NCBI GenBank assembly: GCA_029783825.1
Contig: JAREIK010002979.1
Coordinates: 100,104 to 164,103 of the forward strand
Reading direction: 5' to 3'
DNA from: Sapria himalayana
Lineage: Eukaryota; Streptophyta; Magnoliopsida; Malpighiales; Rafflesiaceae
Length of the DNA stretch: 64,000 bases
Position numbers and translations under genes: made by a program. Numbering within the stretch: position 1 is the stretch's first letter; the number at the start of each line of letters is the position of its first letter. Of this stretch, positions 22,881 through 38,462 are shown one piece after another. The notes under the pieces are model-generated. The model was given only the letters and a program-made list of their open reading frames with translations, had not been told where the DNA came from and searched no databases.

Positions 22881-23754
22881 GAACAACTACATCACCAAAG
22901 CAATGCATGTGATCCTCTGAACTTCTAGTGCTCTACACAAATTACATTCTTTATTTATAAAAGAAGTTTATAATATTTCAATTCACAACATTATAGCACA
23001 TTAAATTGAAATCAAATAGAATTAATAACATGCTTAAGAAGATTGATTTTTCATCCCTCTGAGGCAGATGATTGTTCCAATATCCATGCTTCAAAAGGCA
23101 GCTGCAACAAAACAACAAAAAAAAAGCCAACAAGAAGTGGAAGTCATGTTGAGTGGAATGGAAAAGGCATCACGAAGATGAAGGCCAATGTGAGGTGGAA
23201 ATCCTACGCAAATAAGCTTCTAGATCAGGTTAGGTCATTAGGAGTAACCCTATATTTGAACCATGGCACTAATGACTGACCAAATAGCATTCCAATTTGC
23301 TTCTCATAAATTGAAGACTAACAATGATATAAAGATAAAACACACAATTCATGATAATTTTATGCAAAACTTTTTAAAATGAAAGTTTCATGCAATTTTA
23401 ATCACACAAAATACTAATGTACCAAAGCAATACTAGCATCATACCAAAATACTAGCACTATATTGTGCCAACTGATTTGGACACTACTGACATGGATCAC
23501 TATTTGGTTCAAGATTACAAGAATCACATCATCACACATTGAATGGCCACACTATGGCCAAAATCTTCATGAAACAGCAAAGTAATGTTATTTTCCACAT
23601 CAATAATAAATTGTAACTATCTTTGTCACTACCATATATATATATAATATATCGTCAGCATCACCGGTTAAAAGTTCACACCAATCCACATAGCTTAACA
23701 CCACTATTAACATTTATGCTGCATAAATCAGGTGGTTGTGTGATATGAGCTATG
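22881..23754. other. Interior of Y, unassigned
   Basis: A stretch at 23043-23280 reads open on the plus strand with a Lys-rich peptide (KTTKKKPTRSGS). In another frame it reads SQQEVEVMLSGMEKASRR. This may be exon debris, not identified. The remainder shows no gene or repeat. Confidence 0.3.
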
Positions 23755-23995
23755 TGATAGTGTTCATAGTGGATGCATGTGTGGAAAGGTAGTGGGCAAT
23801 TATATGCATGTAGTCTGTCATGCTTTTTGAGGTAGTGTGGATAGTGAATGCATGTAGTTTGTTATGGTAGTCTACAAAATAAATATAGTGCGGAAAAATT
23901 AACAAAAAATTAATAAAAAATGATTTGGTGTGTAGGTTATATTTTGTCTGATAGATATTTTGGCTGCACCGATTTGTGTGGAAAAGTCCTAGCTA
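23755..23995. repeat. Segment shared with element W (8575-8815)
   Basis: Both copies hold GGGCA(A/G)TTATATGCATGTAG, GTGCGGAAAAATTAA-like and ATTTGTGTGG stretches in the same order and strand. This confirms that W and Y derive from one family. Confidence 0.8.
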
Positions 23996-24299
23996 ATCTT
24001 TAACAGGATATATACCATTTCTAATAACCTAACTTCAACACCCAACAAAATTTATAAATAGAATTTAATCTATTCAAAAATTTTATTGTTAATCCATTTA
24101 TAATTATTTATTGGATCTAGTGATAATCAAAATAGTTTAATCTTATCATTTAGAAAATACCATATTGTAACCCATTATTAAATCAGTTGGGAAACTCCAA
24201 ATTGAAATTTTGATGGTATTATGTCCATAGTTATTAATGGATTTGATATATTGAAAAAATTTGATTAGTAAAATAATTTTTTGGTAATAATAATTAAAC

Positions 24300-25560
24300 A
24301 CATAGTTATCTATAGTCATCATACACTGTTATACATATAGTTATAAATATAGTTACATATAATTATACATAGTAATATATAGTTATCAATATAGTTTTAA
24401 AAAGTTATATATAGTTATATGTTGTTATCCATATATTTATAAAAATAGAATTGGTAAAACATATAGTTTTATATAGTTTTAAATATATTTAATATGCATA
24501 TAATTATATATAAAGTTTTTATAGTTGTACATATAATAAAATACAAATACATATAGTTATATGTTATTATACATATAGTATATATAGCTATAAATAGTTA
24601 TATATAGTCAAACATATAGTTATATATAGATATATTCATACAAAGTAGTTATAAGTAGTTATAGATAAATGTATACAAAGTTATAAACAAATATATAAAC
24701 TGACATATATGCATACATAGTTACAAAGATAGTTATATTTAATTATATAAAGTTTTATATAGTTATACAAATATTTATAAATAGTTATACACAAATAATG
24801 AAACATAATATTGTATGTTGTTATACATTTAATTATAAATATAGTTACATATGGTTATATACATAGTTACACATATAGTTATACTTATATTTATACATGT
24901 AGGTATATATATTTTTTCATATAATTTTATATATTTATACATATAGTTATGTATAGGTATAGATATAGTTAAATACATTTTTATATACTAATATATAATT
25001 ATATATATTAAATATATGTTGTCAATTATATATTTAAATATAGATATGTATAATATTTTTATAGTTATACATATAGTAAAAAATACTTATTTATATTTAT
25101 ATGTTCTTATACCTCTAGTATATTTAGTTATAAATAAAGTTATATATAATTATATTTAATTATACATATAGTTATACATATGTATGTAGTTTAAGATGAG
25201 TTATATATAACATTTTTTTAGTTATACATATTCTAAAATACAATTACATATAGTTATATATTATTATACATATAGTATATTTTGTTAGAAATATAGTTAT
25301 ATAGAATTATACTTATGGTTATAAATTATTATATAGTTAAAAATATAGTTATATTTAGTTATAATTATAGTTATAAAAATAGTTTACAAAGTTACAAATA
25401 TAGTTACATATAGTTATAAAGAGTTTTATATAGTTATACCAATAATAATAAATAGTTATAAATATATAGTTAAGCATATAGTTATATATATGTTGTTATA
25501 AATTTTAATTATAATTATAGTTACATGTTTCATTGTCCAAATAGTTATACATTTTTAATA
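24300..25560. repeat. AT satellite, inverted copy in Y
   Basis: Built of CATATAGTTATA-type words, the reverse of the satellite at 9630-10725 and 43400-44830. The inversion fits the reversed orientation of Y relative to X. Spacing of the ATGTTGTTATA landmark (about 24817 and 25493) suggests units that have drifted in length. Confidence 0.75.
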
Positions 25561-25665
25561 ATTTTTTTTGTAACTATTTCAATGACATAATTGGTTTCTT
25601 TTCAAATCTGAACCATCAAAATTAAACAAACAATCAAGACAAAATTGAATATTACAAGTCCATTT

Positions 25666-27779
25666 ATCCAATGGTTACCTAGATTTAGTTCCATTTCAAA
25701 AAACATCAATATATTGGATTATTTAGACATATTCTTATATATCTTCATATTTAACATGTATTTTGTATGTTCAATACATATAAGAAATGCTTATTATATA
25801 AGAGTGCAATAATAGACTTTGAACAATATATTATGTCGAGCTTGATAAATATTATTGTGATTTTATTTCTTATCTAATTGAGTTATGGTTTTATTTAATT
25901 TGTTTAACACAAGAATTTTAAAAAAGAAAGCCTATTTTTTTTTAAAAAATAATTTATTAATCCATAATTAACAAAAAAAAATCTACTTTTTATTTTCCTA
26001 TTGATAGAAATAAGACCAATGATGTTTGAATTGGTTTTTTGTAGGATAGAAATTCAAATAACACATTATGTATGATTTATTTCTTGAAAACACTTTGAAC
26101 TTATATAGGATTGTTTTTAGCTGATAGAGACTAATATTTTTTGTGTTTCAATATATTTAATATAATTTGAAGTGAGTAAAAATTTGATAAAAAATATTTT
26201 TTAGAAAATAGCTAATTTAGAGAGCACATATTAATGCTGAGGTCTTTTTCATATTTCAAGAAAAAAAAACATCAAGAACTTCCACCCTATGTAATTGGGT
26301 TTAATTTCATTATCAAATATTAAATGTCATTGTCGATTGTAAATTATGTGAATTATGGTATATTATGTTAGTTTTCTAACCATTTTATTTTCACAAATCA
26401 CATATAATTTGTGAACCATAAATGATATGCCATTCTAAAGGTTCTAAAAAATATGTTTGAACACATGTTCAAGGATATTGTGGGAGACTTGCAATTGTGT
26501 TTAATTTATTCATAAATTATTGAATGTGATTGTATTCATTTTTATTATGTGGAATATGGTAAATTAAAATATTTTTCATGCCAGAACATTTCAACGAAGC
26601 CCATAGATATTATGAATTGGATAGCATATTATTTATTCTGGTTATATACATGACATGTCAACATTTCAAGAATTTTTAAGGAGAAATAATGAACTTAAAA
26701 TAAGAGGGAGACTTTCTCTCTAAAAAACATTATATTATTGATGATAGTGTAATTGCCATGCCAATTACCTATCAAACTGAACATTGAAAAGTGATCGAAC
26801 ACTATAATCTAAATGAGAATCAAAAATAAATACCAACTAGAAATAGTGATAATGTAGGAATAAGGTATTAAAAAAATACAGAATCAAAATAAAATAAATA
26901 ATCCCTAGATGACAGGTAGAGAAGAAGCCTACTGAGAAGGTTCCAAAGGACTCGTCTATGTCATCAATCGATAAGAAGAAGAAGCGTATGAAAAATATAA
27001 ACCAACACAATTTATAGTTGGAAGATGAGAAATATAAGCCAACCTCAAAGCTTATACTTCTTCACGATGATGGCGAATGAAGATGATGGACAATAATGGT
27101 GGATGATGATGGAGGATGACAATGACGACAATGGTGATGGATGCTGATGGCGGAGAACGATGATGAATGGTGAATTTTCCCTACTCAATTACTACAATCG
27201 AATGGGTGCTCATGCTCTCGGTTGGGGAGTGCAAACAATGGGTTTTTTTTAATGAATTTCACCCATATATTGGATATGGGCTTGTGAAAGGTTTGAATAT
27301 ATACCATTATAAATTTTATATCAAATTTTTGATTATGTTTTATAATCTATTTCTAAATTATATATCAAATTTTATATATTTACCTATTTATGTATTTATG
27401 TATTTATGTATTTATGTATTTGTGTATTTATATATTTATGTATTTATATATTTATATATTTATATATTTATATATTTATACCTTTAGATATGTATATGTG
27501 TGTGTGTGTATATATATAAATATATATATATTCACACACACACACATATTCACATAATTACATATATTGACATATATTCACATATTTACATATTTACATA
27601 TTTACATATTTACATATTACATATTTACAATTTTTATATAATTTATAATTTATAAAATTCTAAAAATTATTTAAAGTGAAAAGATAATAAAAAAAGTTGT
27701 ATTTATTATTTTAATAAAAATGGAGTATTATAAGCTAATACTAAAAATCGTACTCAATTATTTAATTCTTATAAATTTC
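25666..27779. other. Interior of Y between satellite and A end
   Basis: Mostly AT-rich with no recognised gene. At 26896-27005 a short frame reads EKKPTEKVPKDSSMSS followed by DKKKKRMK. This resembles the basic tail of a plant histone H2B but is too short to assign. At 27060-27170 is a GATGATGG-rich trinucleotide patch. The open frame at 27167-27487 runs into a microsatellite and is not supported as a gene. Confidence 0.35.
27370..27620. repeat. TATTTATG/ATATTTAC microsatellite cluster
   Basis: Tandem TATTTATG and TATTTATA units (about 27385-27480) are followed by TG and CA runs (27497-27545), then CATATTTA and CATATTTACA units to 27620. Simple-sequence DNA only. Confidence 0.85.
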
Positions 27780-29012
27780 AGTAGGGGTAAAAAATAAAAT
27801 TTGATTCAAATTAACTTAGTGTCAATTTGGTAGTAATTTTCAAAAGTGTTTATAGGGCTTTAAAAAAAGTTTTATTATGAGCAAAAAATATCCTTAGTAA
27901 TATTTAAATAACTTTGTTGAAACCCTAAAAAACACTTGAAGTGTTCTTTTAATAATTACATTGAGATATTTATTTTTAAAATCATAAAAGTTTTTTTGAT
28001 GTAATTAAAACATCTATGTATTAATCTTTAAATATCAATTTATTTTGTTTTAAATTTTATGAAAATATTAAAATTTGATTTTATAATTCAAAATTTTCAA
28101 ATTTTTTAGTAATTATATTTTAAAAAGATTTCTATAAGAATAAAAATATATATATATTTACTTTAAATAATATAAATATTTACTTGTTTATTTGTTAATT
28201 TATATATTTTTATAATTTTTTTTATTTAATCATACAAATATTTATTTTAGCTTTTATTAGTAGTACTTTTTATTTATGTTTATTTTTAAAAAAAATATAT
28301 TAAAATTTATAATATTTATATAAAAATAATTTAATGTTTTTTAATACTAATATTAAAATAACATAATTAAATATTTCTGAAAAATATTTTGTATAATTTT
28401 TTCTAATATTTTATAATCAAAAAAAAGTTATTTTAGTCTTTATTAATATACATTATTATTATTATTTATAGATTTTTATAATTTATTTATTTATAATATC
28501 CTATTTTTATAATTTATAAGAAGAATGTCTTTCAATGATCACTCAACAATTGACCATGACATACCTTTAATATACAAAATTATATAAAATATTAAAACAA
28601 ATAATATATTAAAAAAAATTAATTATTAAAGATTAGTGATAGAAATTATCACCAGCACAAATAGCTAGGGAAAAATCCCAAGCTAAATGCATATATTTTG
28701 AGAAAATAAACATTTAAGGAATAATTGCTTCCAATTATATATAAAATTTTTAAAATTGAGATAATTATTTAGTGATGAATTTTTTCTGATTCTAATTAAT
28801 TAGAGAAAATTCATTGTGAAATCCATTGGTAAAATTCCTAATTTTCTTTGCGTGAAAATCTTTGACAATATTAGTGACAAAATTTTAATTCAATGTAAAA
28901 TTAAAAAAATCTTGCTATTCGCTAGCTAATCCCAAGCTAATTCCTAGGTAATTTAACTAGGAATGTTTCCCTAGCTAAATTTCTTTAGTTAAATAGACAT
29001 TTTCTTATAGTG
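27780..29012 (-). repeat. A-type end of element Y
   Basis: Read inward from 29012, it matches the A ends at 4139 and 38552: terminus, CTAGGGAAACATTCC-type motifs, a GATGGATTTAG-related zone, the GATCACTCAAC region near 28540 and AT-rich DNA to the CCCCTACTGAAATTTATAAG word near 27785. The long AT-rich part has no coding potential. Confidence 0.8.
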
Positions 29013-30765
29013 TATCAAGAGACAGACATGTATGCAGATAGACAGATAGACAAACAATTAGGCTCATAGAATGACATATAATCATACAAACTAACAAACA
29101 GACATACAAATAGATAGATACAAAGATAGATAGATAGATAGATAGGCTAATGGATAGGCAGATAGACAAATAGATAGATAAATTGAAAGAAAAATATAAA
29201 GATATATATAGATGGATAGATAGAGAGAGATAGATAAATAGAGAGATAGATTGATAGGCACAATGATAGATAGATTGATAGACATATCGATAAAAAAAAT
29301 TATAGATCGATTGATATATAGAATAATAGACATTCTGATAGACAAATAGATAGATAGATAGACTAATAGATAGAACGTTAGATATATAGATAGATAGAGA
29401 AATGGATAGACAGATAGATATGTAGTCAGAAAGATAGATATAGATATATAAATAGATAGATAGACATGTAGATAAAAGGATAGATAGAAAGATAAACATA
29501 TAGATATAGATATATAGATATAGATATATAGATATATATATTATATATAGACAGATAGATACAATGATAGATAGACAAATAATAACAATATATATAGAAA
29601 GATATATAGATAGATAGAAAAGTAGATAAATAGTTAGAGTGATAGATAGACAATTAAATAAAAAATAGATTGATTGATTGATTGATAGACAAACATATAG
29701 ATAGATAGATAGACATATAGGTAAAAAATAGATAGATAGATAAATATACAGATAGATAGACAGACAGATAGATAGTCAAATAAATAGGTAGTTAGATAGT
29801 CAGATAGATATATATAAAAAATTTATAGATAGATTGAGAGACAAGTAGATAAATAGATAGAAAGATAGATAAACATATAGATATATAGATAGATAGATAG
29901 ATATAGAGATAAAAAGATAGGTTGATAGAAAGATATATAGACCAAAATAAAGACAGATAGATATACAAGTAGAAAAATAGATAGATAGATATATAGATAG
30001 ACTGATAGAGAGACAGATAGAGAAACAAATAGATAGATATATAAATAGATAGATAGATAAACAGATAGATAGATAGATAGACATATAGAAAAATATACAA
30101 AATAGATTGTAAAATAGATAGATAGATAGACAAGAAAGCAGTCAAGTAGGTAGACAATAATGTAGGCATGTCGATAGATAGATAGGCAAACAAACAAAAA
30201 GATAGATATAATGACAAAAATATACAAACAGACAAATAGACATACAAATAGATAGATAGATAGGCAGATAGATAAATAGATAGATAAAGAAATAGAAAGA
30301 CAAATAGATATATAGATAGATAGAAAGAATGATAGATAGATTGATAGACATGCAGATAGACAAATTGATAGATAAATAGATAGATATCTAAATATATAGA
30401 TAGATAGATAAAAAGAGAGATAGATAGATAGGTAAATAGATATATAGATAGATAGATAGAGAGATTGATAGACAATTTGATAGATACATTGATAGACATA
30501 TATAAACAGATAAATAGATAGATATATAGATAGATAGATAAAGAAATTAATAGATAGAAAGATAGATAGACAAATACAGAGATAGATAGATATATATACC
30601 AATTATTAGACTGATATATAGATAACTAGATAGATAGACTTATAGATAGATAAATTGATAAAGATATATATAGACCGATAGATAGACAGAAATATAGATA
30701 AAGAGATAGACAAATATATAAACAAATAGTAGTAAATAGATATCTAAAAAGATAGACAGATAGAA

Positions 30766-30798
<33 letters not shown>

Positions 30799-33700
30799 TA
30801 CACACACACAATTAGATAGATAGATAGACATATTTATAAATAGTTAGATAGACAGACAGATAGATTAAAAAATAGATAGATAGATATAGATAAATATTGA
30901 TAGATAGAGAGATAGATAGATAGGTAGTCAGATAAAAAAATAAAAAGACCGAAATATAGATACAAAGATAGATAGATAGATAAAAAGATGGAGAGATAGA
31001 CAGAAAGAGTGATAGATGATAGTTAGATAGATAGATAGATAGATAGATACAAAAAGATAGATAGATTGATAGATCGATAGATAGATTGCTAGATAGTTAG
31101 AAAAATAGAAAGAGAGTTTGAAAGAAAGATTGATAGATAGATTGAAAAGTAGATAGATTGACAAATAGATAGAGTGACATATATATTAATAGATAGATGA
31201 TATTTAGATAGAAAGACAAATCGATAGATAGATAGATTGATTGATTGATAGATACACAGATAGATACATAGATTGAAAGAAAAAGTGATAAATAGATTGA
31301 TATACATTTTCTTATACAAATTCATAGATAGATAGATAGATAGATAGTTTCATTGATTGATAGATAGATTCATTGATTGATAGATAGACAGATAGATAGA
31401 CAGATAGATATTTAGATAGATTCATAGAAAGATAGATTGATTGAAAATTATTAGATAGAAATATTAATGGATAGATAAATAGATACATAGACATATAGAT
31501 AGATAGATAGTTATATAGAGAAAATTTGTAGTCAAATAGATAGGAAGAAAAAAAGACAGATAGATCGATAGATATATAGATAGATAGAAAAAGAGATAGA
31601 TAGAAAGATAGATAGATAAATAGATAGATAAATAGATAGAAAGATAGATATATATTTAAAAAAATAGATAGATAAATAGATAGATATATAGACATATTGT
31701 TAGATAGATAGAAAACATATAAATAGATAATAAATTATTATACTGATATATAGATAGATAGATAAATAGATATAAAGATAGAAATAGATATAGATAGATA
31801 GATAAATAGATAGATAGATAGATACACATATAGATAGATAGATATACATTAAGATACACAGAAAGGTATATTTTTAGATAGATAAATAGAGAGATATACA
31901 TATATATATATATAGATTGATTGATTGATAAATAGATAGATGGACAGATAGATAGTTAGTTAGATAGACAAATAGATAGGCAGATAATTAGACAAATAGA
32001 TAGATAGATAGATCGATAAATATATAAATAGATTATTAGACTGATATATAGTTAGATAGATAAATAGATAGGTATATTAATACAGATGTTGATAGACAGA
32101 TAGATGTAAAAATAGATAGAAAAATTGATTGACAGATAGATATATAGATAAATAATAAGAAAGATAAATAGACTAATAAATAGACATATAGATAAATAGA
32201 TAGATAGGTAGATAGATAGATAGGTAGATAGGTAGATAGATAGATATACAAAAAAAAAGATTTATAGATAGATAGAAAAAATATGCAAATATATCGACAG
32301 ATAGATAAATAGAGAGATACTCATATTGATAGATAGATAGATAGATAGATGGCCAAATAAATATACAAATAGATAGAAAGATTGATATACTTATAGTATA
32401 CTATTAGATAGACCGATAGATAGGTAGATTGATAGATAGACAAGTAGATAGATAGATAGACTAATAGATAAACATATAAATAAATATTTAGATAGATAGA
32501 TAGTTATACACATAAATAGAAAGATAGATAGACAAGTAGATAGATAGATAGATAGACTAATAGATAGACAGTTAGATAAATAGATAGATCGACAAGTAGA
32601 TAGATAGATAGATAGGTAATAGACAGATAATGAGATAGATACATAGATAGATAGATCGATTGGTATTCAAATTGATATTAAAATAGATAGATAGATAGAC
32701 AGACTAACATGTAAGTAGTCAAGAAGGTAGACAATCTGGTAGGTAGGCAGACAAACCATTAGACAAACATACAAATAGACACATAGAATGAAAGACTGGC
32801 AATCAAACAAATAGGAAAAAAGATAAAATCACAAATAGACAGACGGATAGATAGGCAAATAGATTTGTAGATAGACAAATAGACAAATACATAGATAGAT
32901 AGTTTGATACATAAATATATAGTTAGATAGATAGACAAATTGATAAATAAATAGATATATATATATATATATATATATATAGAAAACCAGATAGATAGAT
33001 AATAGATAGATAGATAGCTAAAAAATAGATAGGTGTATAGATAAATGGATTGACAAATTAATAGATAGAATGATAGAAAGAATGAAATATAGATTGATAG
33101 ACATACTAACATACAGATTGATAGATATATTGATAGATAGATTATTAGACATATTGATAGACAAATAGATAGATAGAGAGATAGATAGATAGATATAGAG
33201 ATAGAAAGATAAAGATATAGAAAGAAAGTGAGATAGATAGATATTTAAATAGATTATTAGGCATATATATATATATATACATAGATAGATAGATAGATTG
33301 ATTGACAAATAGATAGACATTTTGATACACAAATAGAAGGTTAGTATTATAGATAGATAAAGATATATATATATATATATAAAGGCAAATAAAAGACTTA
33401 AAGATTGATATATAGATAGATAGATAGACAGATATAATCAAATAGACAACCAAAAGGAAAGACAAACAACTAGAAATATTGATTGATAGATAGATAGACA
33501 GATAGATAGGTAGAAAGATACATAGACAAATAGATAGTCATATTGATATATATATATATATACATATACATATAGATAGATAAATATATATATAAACAAA
33601 CAAATAGATAGATAAATAGATATATAAACAAATAGATAGATAGATATATATATATATATATATATAAACAAATAGAGAAATAGATAGATATGCATATTTA

Positions 33701-34867
33701 TAGACAGAAAGATCAAAAGATTGTTAGAATGATTCATAAGTAGTTATATAGACTGATTAAAAGATAAATAGATAGATAGATAAATAAATAAATATACAGA
33801 TAGATAGATAGATAAAAGCCAAATAGACAAATAGACATATAAAAAGATAGATACAAGTCTAATAGATAGATAAATAGATCGAAAGATATATAGACAAAAA
33901 AATAGATATATACATATATAGAGAGATAGATAAATAGAAAAATAGATAGATTGACAAATAAATAGAAAGAAAGAAAGATAGATAGATAGATATATAAATA
34001 AAAATATAGTTGGACAAATAGATAGATTGATTGATAGAAAGATTGATTGACCTATTGATAGATAGAATGATAGAGTGCTTGATAGACAGATTAATAGAAA
34101 TATAGAAAGATAGATTGATTAAATGATAGATAGATAAATAGATAGATATACTTATTAATCGACCGTTTATTAGACAATTTGATAGATGGATAGACAAACA
34201 AAGAAATAAATATATAGGTAGTCAAATAAATTGATATGAAGATAAATAGACAGATTGATAAATAGATAAATTAATAGATTACCAAATAGATAGATAAGAC
34301 AAATAGATAGTTAGAAAGATAAATAGACAGATACATAGATTTATTGATTGATACACAATAGGTTGATAGTCAAAATTATAAATAGTTTGATAGAGAGAGA
34401 GATAGAAAGATAGATAAATAGATAGATAGATAGAAAAACAAATATATAGAAAAATAAAATAAATATTGATAGATAGATTGATAGATATTTTGATATTTAG
34501 ATTAATAGACATATTGAAAGAAAGATAGATGATTGACTTATAGTCACACATAGATAGATTGAAATATTGAAAGATTAATAAATAGATTGATAGATTAATA
34601 GAAAGATATATAGATCGATAGATAGATGAATAGATATATAGATCAATAGATAGATCGACATTTAAATAGAAAAATAAATAAATAAATTTAATAGAAAGAA
34701 AAGATTGGTAAATAGAAAGACACGCATATAGATAGAGAGATAAATAAAAAGATAGTTAGATAGATAGACAGATAGATAGATTGATTGATTGATATATTGA
34801 TATATAGATAGATAGATAGATATATATATACATAGATAGATAGACAAATAGATAGACAAATATATAG

Positions 34868-34898
<31 letters not shown>

Positions 34899-35589
34899 GA
34901 TGGATATATAGATAGACAAATACATAGACATATAGTTAGACATATAGATATATATATATATCTATATATATAGACACACTACTAGACATACAAATAATAG
35001 ATAGATATATAGATAGTATATACAATTATAGATAAATAGATGGATAGATAATTAGATAGATAGATTGTTAGATAGACAGATAAATAGATAGATGGATAGA
35101 TAAAAAGATAGATAGATAGATAGATAGTTAGATTGACAAATAAATAAAAAAAGTCTAACAAATAGAAAAATATGACATTTGATAGATAGACTAACAATTT
35201 AACAAATATAAAGGTAGTTAGATAGATAGATTTATAAATTGATTTATAAATAGATAGATAAATAGATATATACATAGATAGAAAAATAGATTGAATGATA
35301 TTTTGATAAATTGATTGATAGACATATTATTTGATAGATTGATTGATATATTGATAAAAAGATATATAAAATTATAGATAGATAGATAGACACTCAAATA
35401 TATAGATAAAAAGATAGAAACTCTTATAGATAGATATGATAAAATATTGACAAATAGATAGAAAGAAAGATAAACAAATAGATAAACAGATAGATAGACA
35501 AATAGATAGACAGATAGATATACAAATAAATAAAAAATAGATAGATAGATAAATCGATTGACAGATAGATAAATTTATAGAAAGATAGA

Positions 35590-35602
35590 AATATAGATAG
35601 AT

Positions 35603-35636
<34 letters not shown>

Positions 35637-35720
35637 TGATTGATAGACATATAGATAGATAGAAATATAGATAGATGATAGATAGATAGATAATTGATTG
35701 ATAGACATATAGATAGATAG
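35590..35720. repeat. 58-bp duplication inside array block 4
   Basis: AATTGATTGATAGACATATA occurs at 35634 and again at 35692 with the same surroundings. This gives a 58-bp higher-order period within the tetranucleotide array. Confidence 0.8.
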
Positions 35721-35748
35721 ATACATAGATAGAAAGATAGATAGATAG

Positions 35749-35805
35749 AAAATTAGGAGATAGATAGAAAATTAGGAGATAGATAGAAAATTAGGAGATA
35801 GATAG
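35749..35805. repeat. 19-bp minisatellite, three copies, inside block 4
   Basis: AAAATTAGGAGATAGATAG begins at 35749, 35768 and 35787 without change. Confidence 0.9.
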
Positions 35806-37879
35806 ATTAATTGATAGACATATAGATAGGTAGACCGATAGATAAACAAATACATAGATATAAATATAGATAGATAGATATAAAGATAGAAATATAGATA
35901 GACAAATAGAGTCATATATATAAATACATTATTATACTGATATTTAGATAGATAGATAGATAGAAAGATAAGTAGATATATAGAAAGATTGACATATAGA
36001 CATATATATAAATAGATTATAAAACTAATACACACACACACACACACACACACACAGATATATAGTTAGATAGACAGATAGATAGACAAATATATAGAGA
36101 AAAAGAAAGATTGTAGATAGACATATAGATAGACAAATAGATAAAGAGATAGATTGATAGATAAACAAATATAAAAATAGATAGACACTTATTTAAACTG
36201 ATAGATAGGTAGTAAGATAGATAAAAAGATAAACAAACAGATATATAGATAGATATAAAGATAGACAAATAGATAGTCAGATAGATAGTCAAATCAATAA
36301 ATAGATATATAGATATATGGAAAGACATTTTGAAAAATATATAAATAAATAGATAGATAGATATATAGATATATGATAAATAGATAGATAGAAAGGTAGA
36401 TAGATAGATAGGTAGGTAGATAAATAGATAGACAAGTAGACATACAGATAGATAGACTAATATATCATTAGATAAATAGATATATTGATAGATAAATATA
36501 CCGATAGATAGACAGACATATAGATAAATAGATAGATAGATAGATAAATAAATAAATAGTAAAACAAATAAAATAGATATACATATAGGAAAGCAGTCAG
36601 GAAATCAGACAATTAGGTAGGTAGGTAGATATACACACAGACAAACAAACAAATAGATACATAAAATGATAGAAAAAAAATAAAAATAGACAAATAGATA
36701 GATAGATAGATAGACTGATAAATATATAGATAGATAAACCTATTGATAACCATAATGATAGATAGATTGATTGATTGATATACTGATAGATATATTGACA
36801 GAGATATAGAAAAACTGATCGACAAATAGATAGATGGATAGATACACAAATAGATAAACAGACATATAGATAGATAGACAGAAAGATAGATAGATATACA
36901 AAAAAATTGAAAGATTTATAGATAAATAGATAGATTGACAAATTGATAGAAAGATTAATAAATTGACTAATAGGCTGATTAAAAAATAGATTGATAGATA
37001 TATTGATAGATAGATAGATTAAAAGATTTATAGGTATATAGATAGATAGATAGATAGATTAATTGATTGATAATAGATTCCCATATATATACATATATAT
37101 ATATAAAGACAAAAAAGATTTAGATATAGAAAGTTAGATAGATAGAAAGATATATAGATAGATAGAGAGAGAAAAGGTCTTATAGTTAGACAAATAGACA
37201 ACCAGATAGATAGACAAATATATAGATAGATAGACAAATAGATATACAGATTGATAGATAGATTAATATATAGATTGATAGATAGATAAAAATAGACATA
37301 AATAATTGAAAGATAGATAAATAGTCAAATTGATAAAAAGATAAATAGATAAATAGATAGATAAATAGATATACATATAGATAGACAGATAGATAGATAG
37401 ATACAATATAAATAGATAAACAGATATATAGACAGATATAAAAATAAATAGATTGGCAGAATGATAGAGAAATTAAAAGATAGAAAGATAGACATAAAAA
37501 AATATTGACATATGGATTGATAGAAAGATAGAAAAAAATATAGACATATAGATAGACTGATGGACAAATAGATAGATAGCCAGAATTATAGACAAATATC
37601 CAGATAAATAGATAGAAATATAGATAAATATATAGTTACATAGAAATATAATTACATAGATAAAAAGATAGATAGATAGACTTAAAAATAGATAGATATA
37701 TAGATAGATTCATAATAAATAAATAGATAAATAGATATAAAGGCAGATAGATAGATAGATAGATATAAAGATAAGTAGAGAGATTGTAAGAGAAAATGAT
37801 AGAGAGATTGATATTTATATTAATAGATAGATTAAAAGAGATATATATATATAAAGAGAGATAAATAGATAAAGACATT

Positions 37880-38005
37880 GAAAGAAAGATAGATATATAT
37901 ATATATAGATTGATATATCAATTGAGGGATACATAGATAGATATATATATATATAGATTGATATATCAATTGAGGGATACATAGATAGATATATATATAT
38001 ATAGA
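37880..38005. repeat. 48-bp duplication inside array block 4
   Basis: GATTGATATATCAATTGAGG begins at 37908 and 37956, each followed by GATACATAGATAG and a TA run. The copies are identical over the visible unit, so the duplication is recent. Confidence 0.9.
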
Positions 38006-38431
38006 AAGATAGATAGATAGATAAATAGATAGGTAGATAAATATATAAATATATAGATAAACAGATAGATTGATAGATTGATAAAAAGATAGACACACAA
38101 ATATATAGATAGATAGATAGACAAATATATTGATAGATAGACAAATAGATAAATTAATAGCTAGAATGATAAACTAAATGATAAACAGATATATCGACTA
38201 TTAGATAGATATATAGATATATTGATATATAGATAGATAAACAGATAAATAGATTAATAGATAGATCGATAGATAGGCATATAGATAGATAGAGAGATTG
38301 ACAGAAAGAAATATAGATAGACACATAGATAGATAGATAGATATATTGATTGATTGAATGATATATTGATAGATTGATAAATAGATATACAGATATATAG
38401 GTAGATAATTACATAATAGGTGGACAGATTA

Positions 38432-38462
<31 letters not shown>

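Larger units (their letters stand above)
20262..29012 (-). mobile_element. CACTA-family element Y, both ends present
   Basis: The left B-type end begins CACTATAATAAAATTTCCAA. The right A-type end, read inward from 29012, begins CACTATAAGAAAATGTCTAT. Both have the family's CTAGGGAAA subterminal motifs. Length is 8751 bp. Flanking triplets are GAT and TAT, a two-of-three match, so the target duplication is not exact. The interior holds one B-proximal unit, an exon-like segment shared with W, an inverted copy of the AT satellite and no transposase that I can detect. It is therefore probably non-autonomous. GATA array lies on both sides. Confidence 0.75.

Noticed and set aside
26896..27005. Lys-rich peptide resembling a histone H2B tail
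   Set aside because: Too short and low in complexity, with no histone-fold sequence following. Mentioned only as a possibility within the interior of Y.
29823..30602. Long minus-strand frames such as the 259-codon one, and all similar Ser-Ile-Tyr-Leu frames in the GATA blocks
   Set aside because: They follow from the repeat itself, overlap in all three phases and show no start context, domain or codon pattern of a gene.
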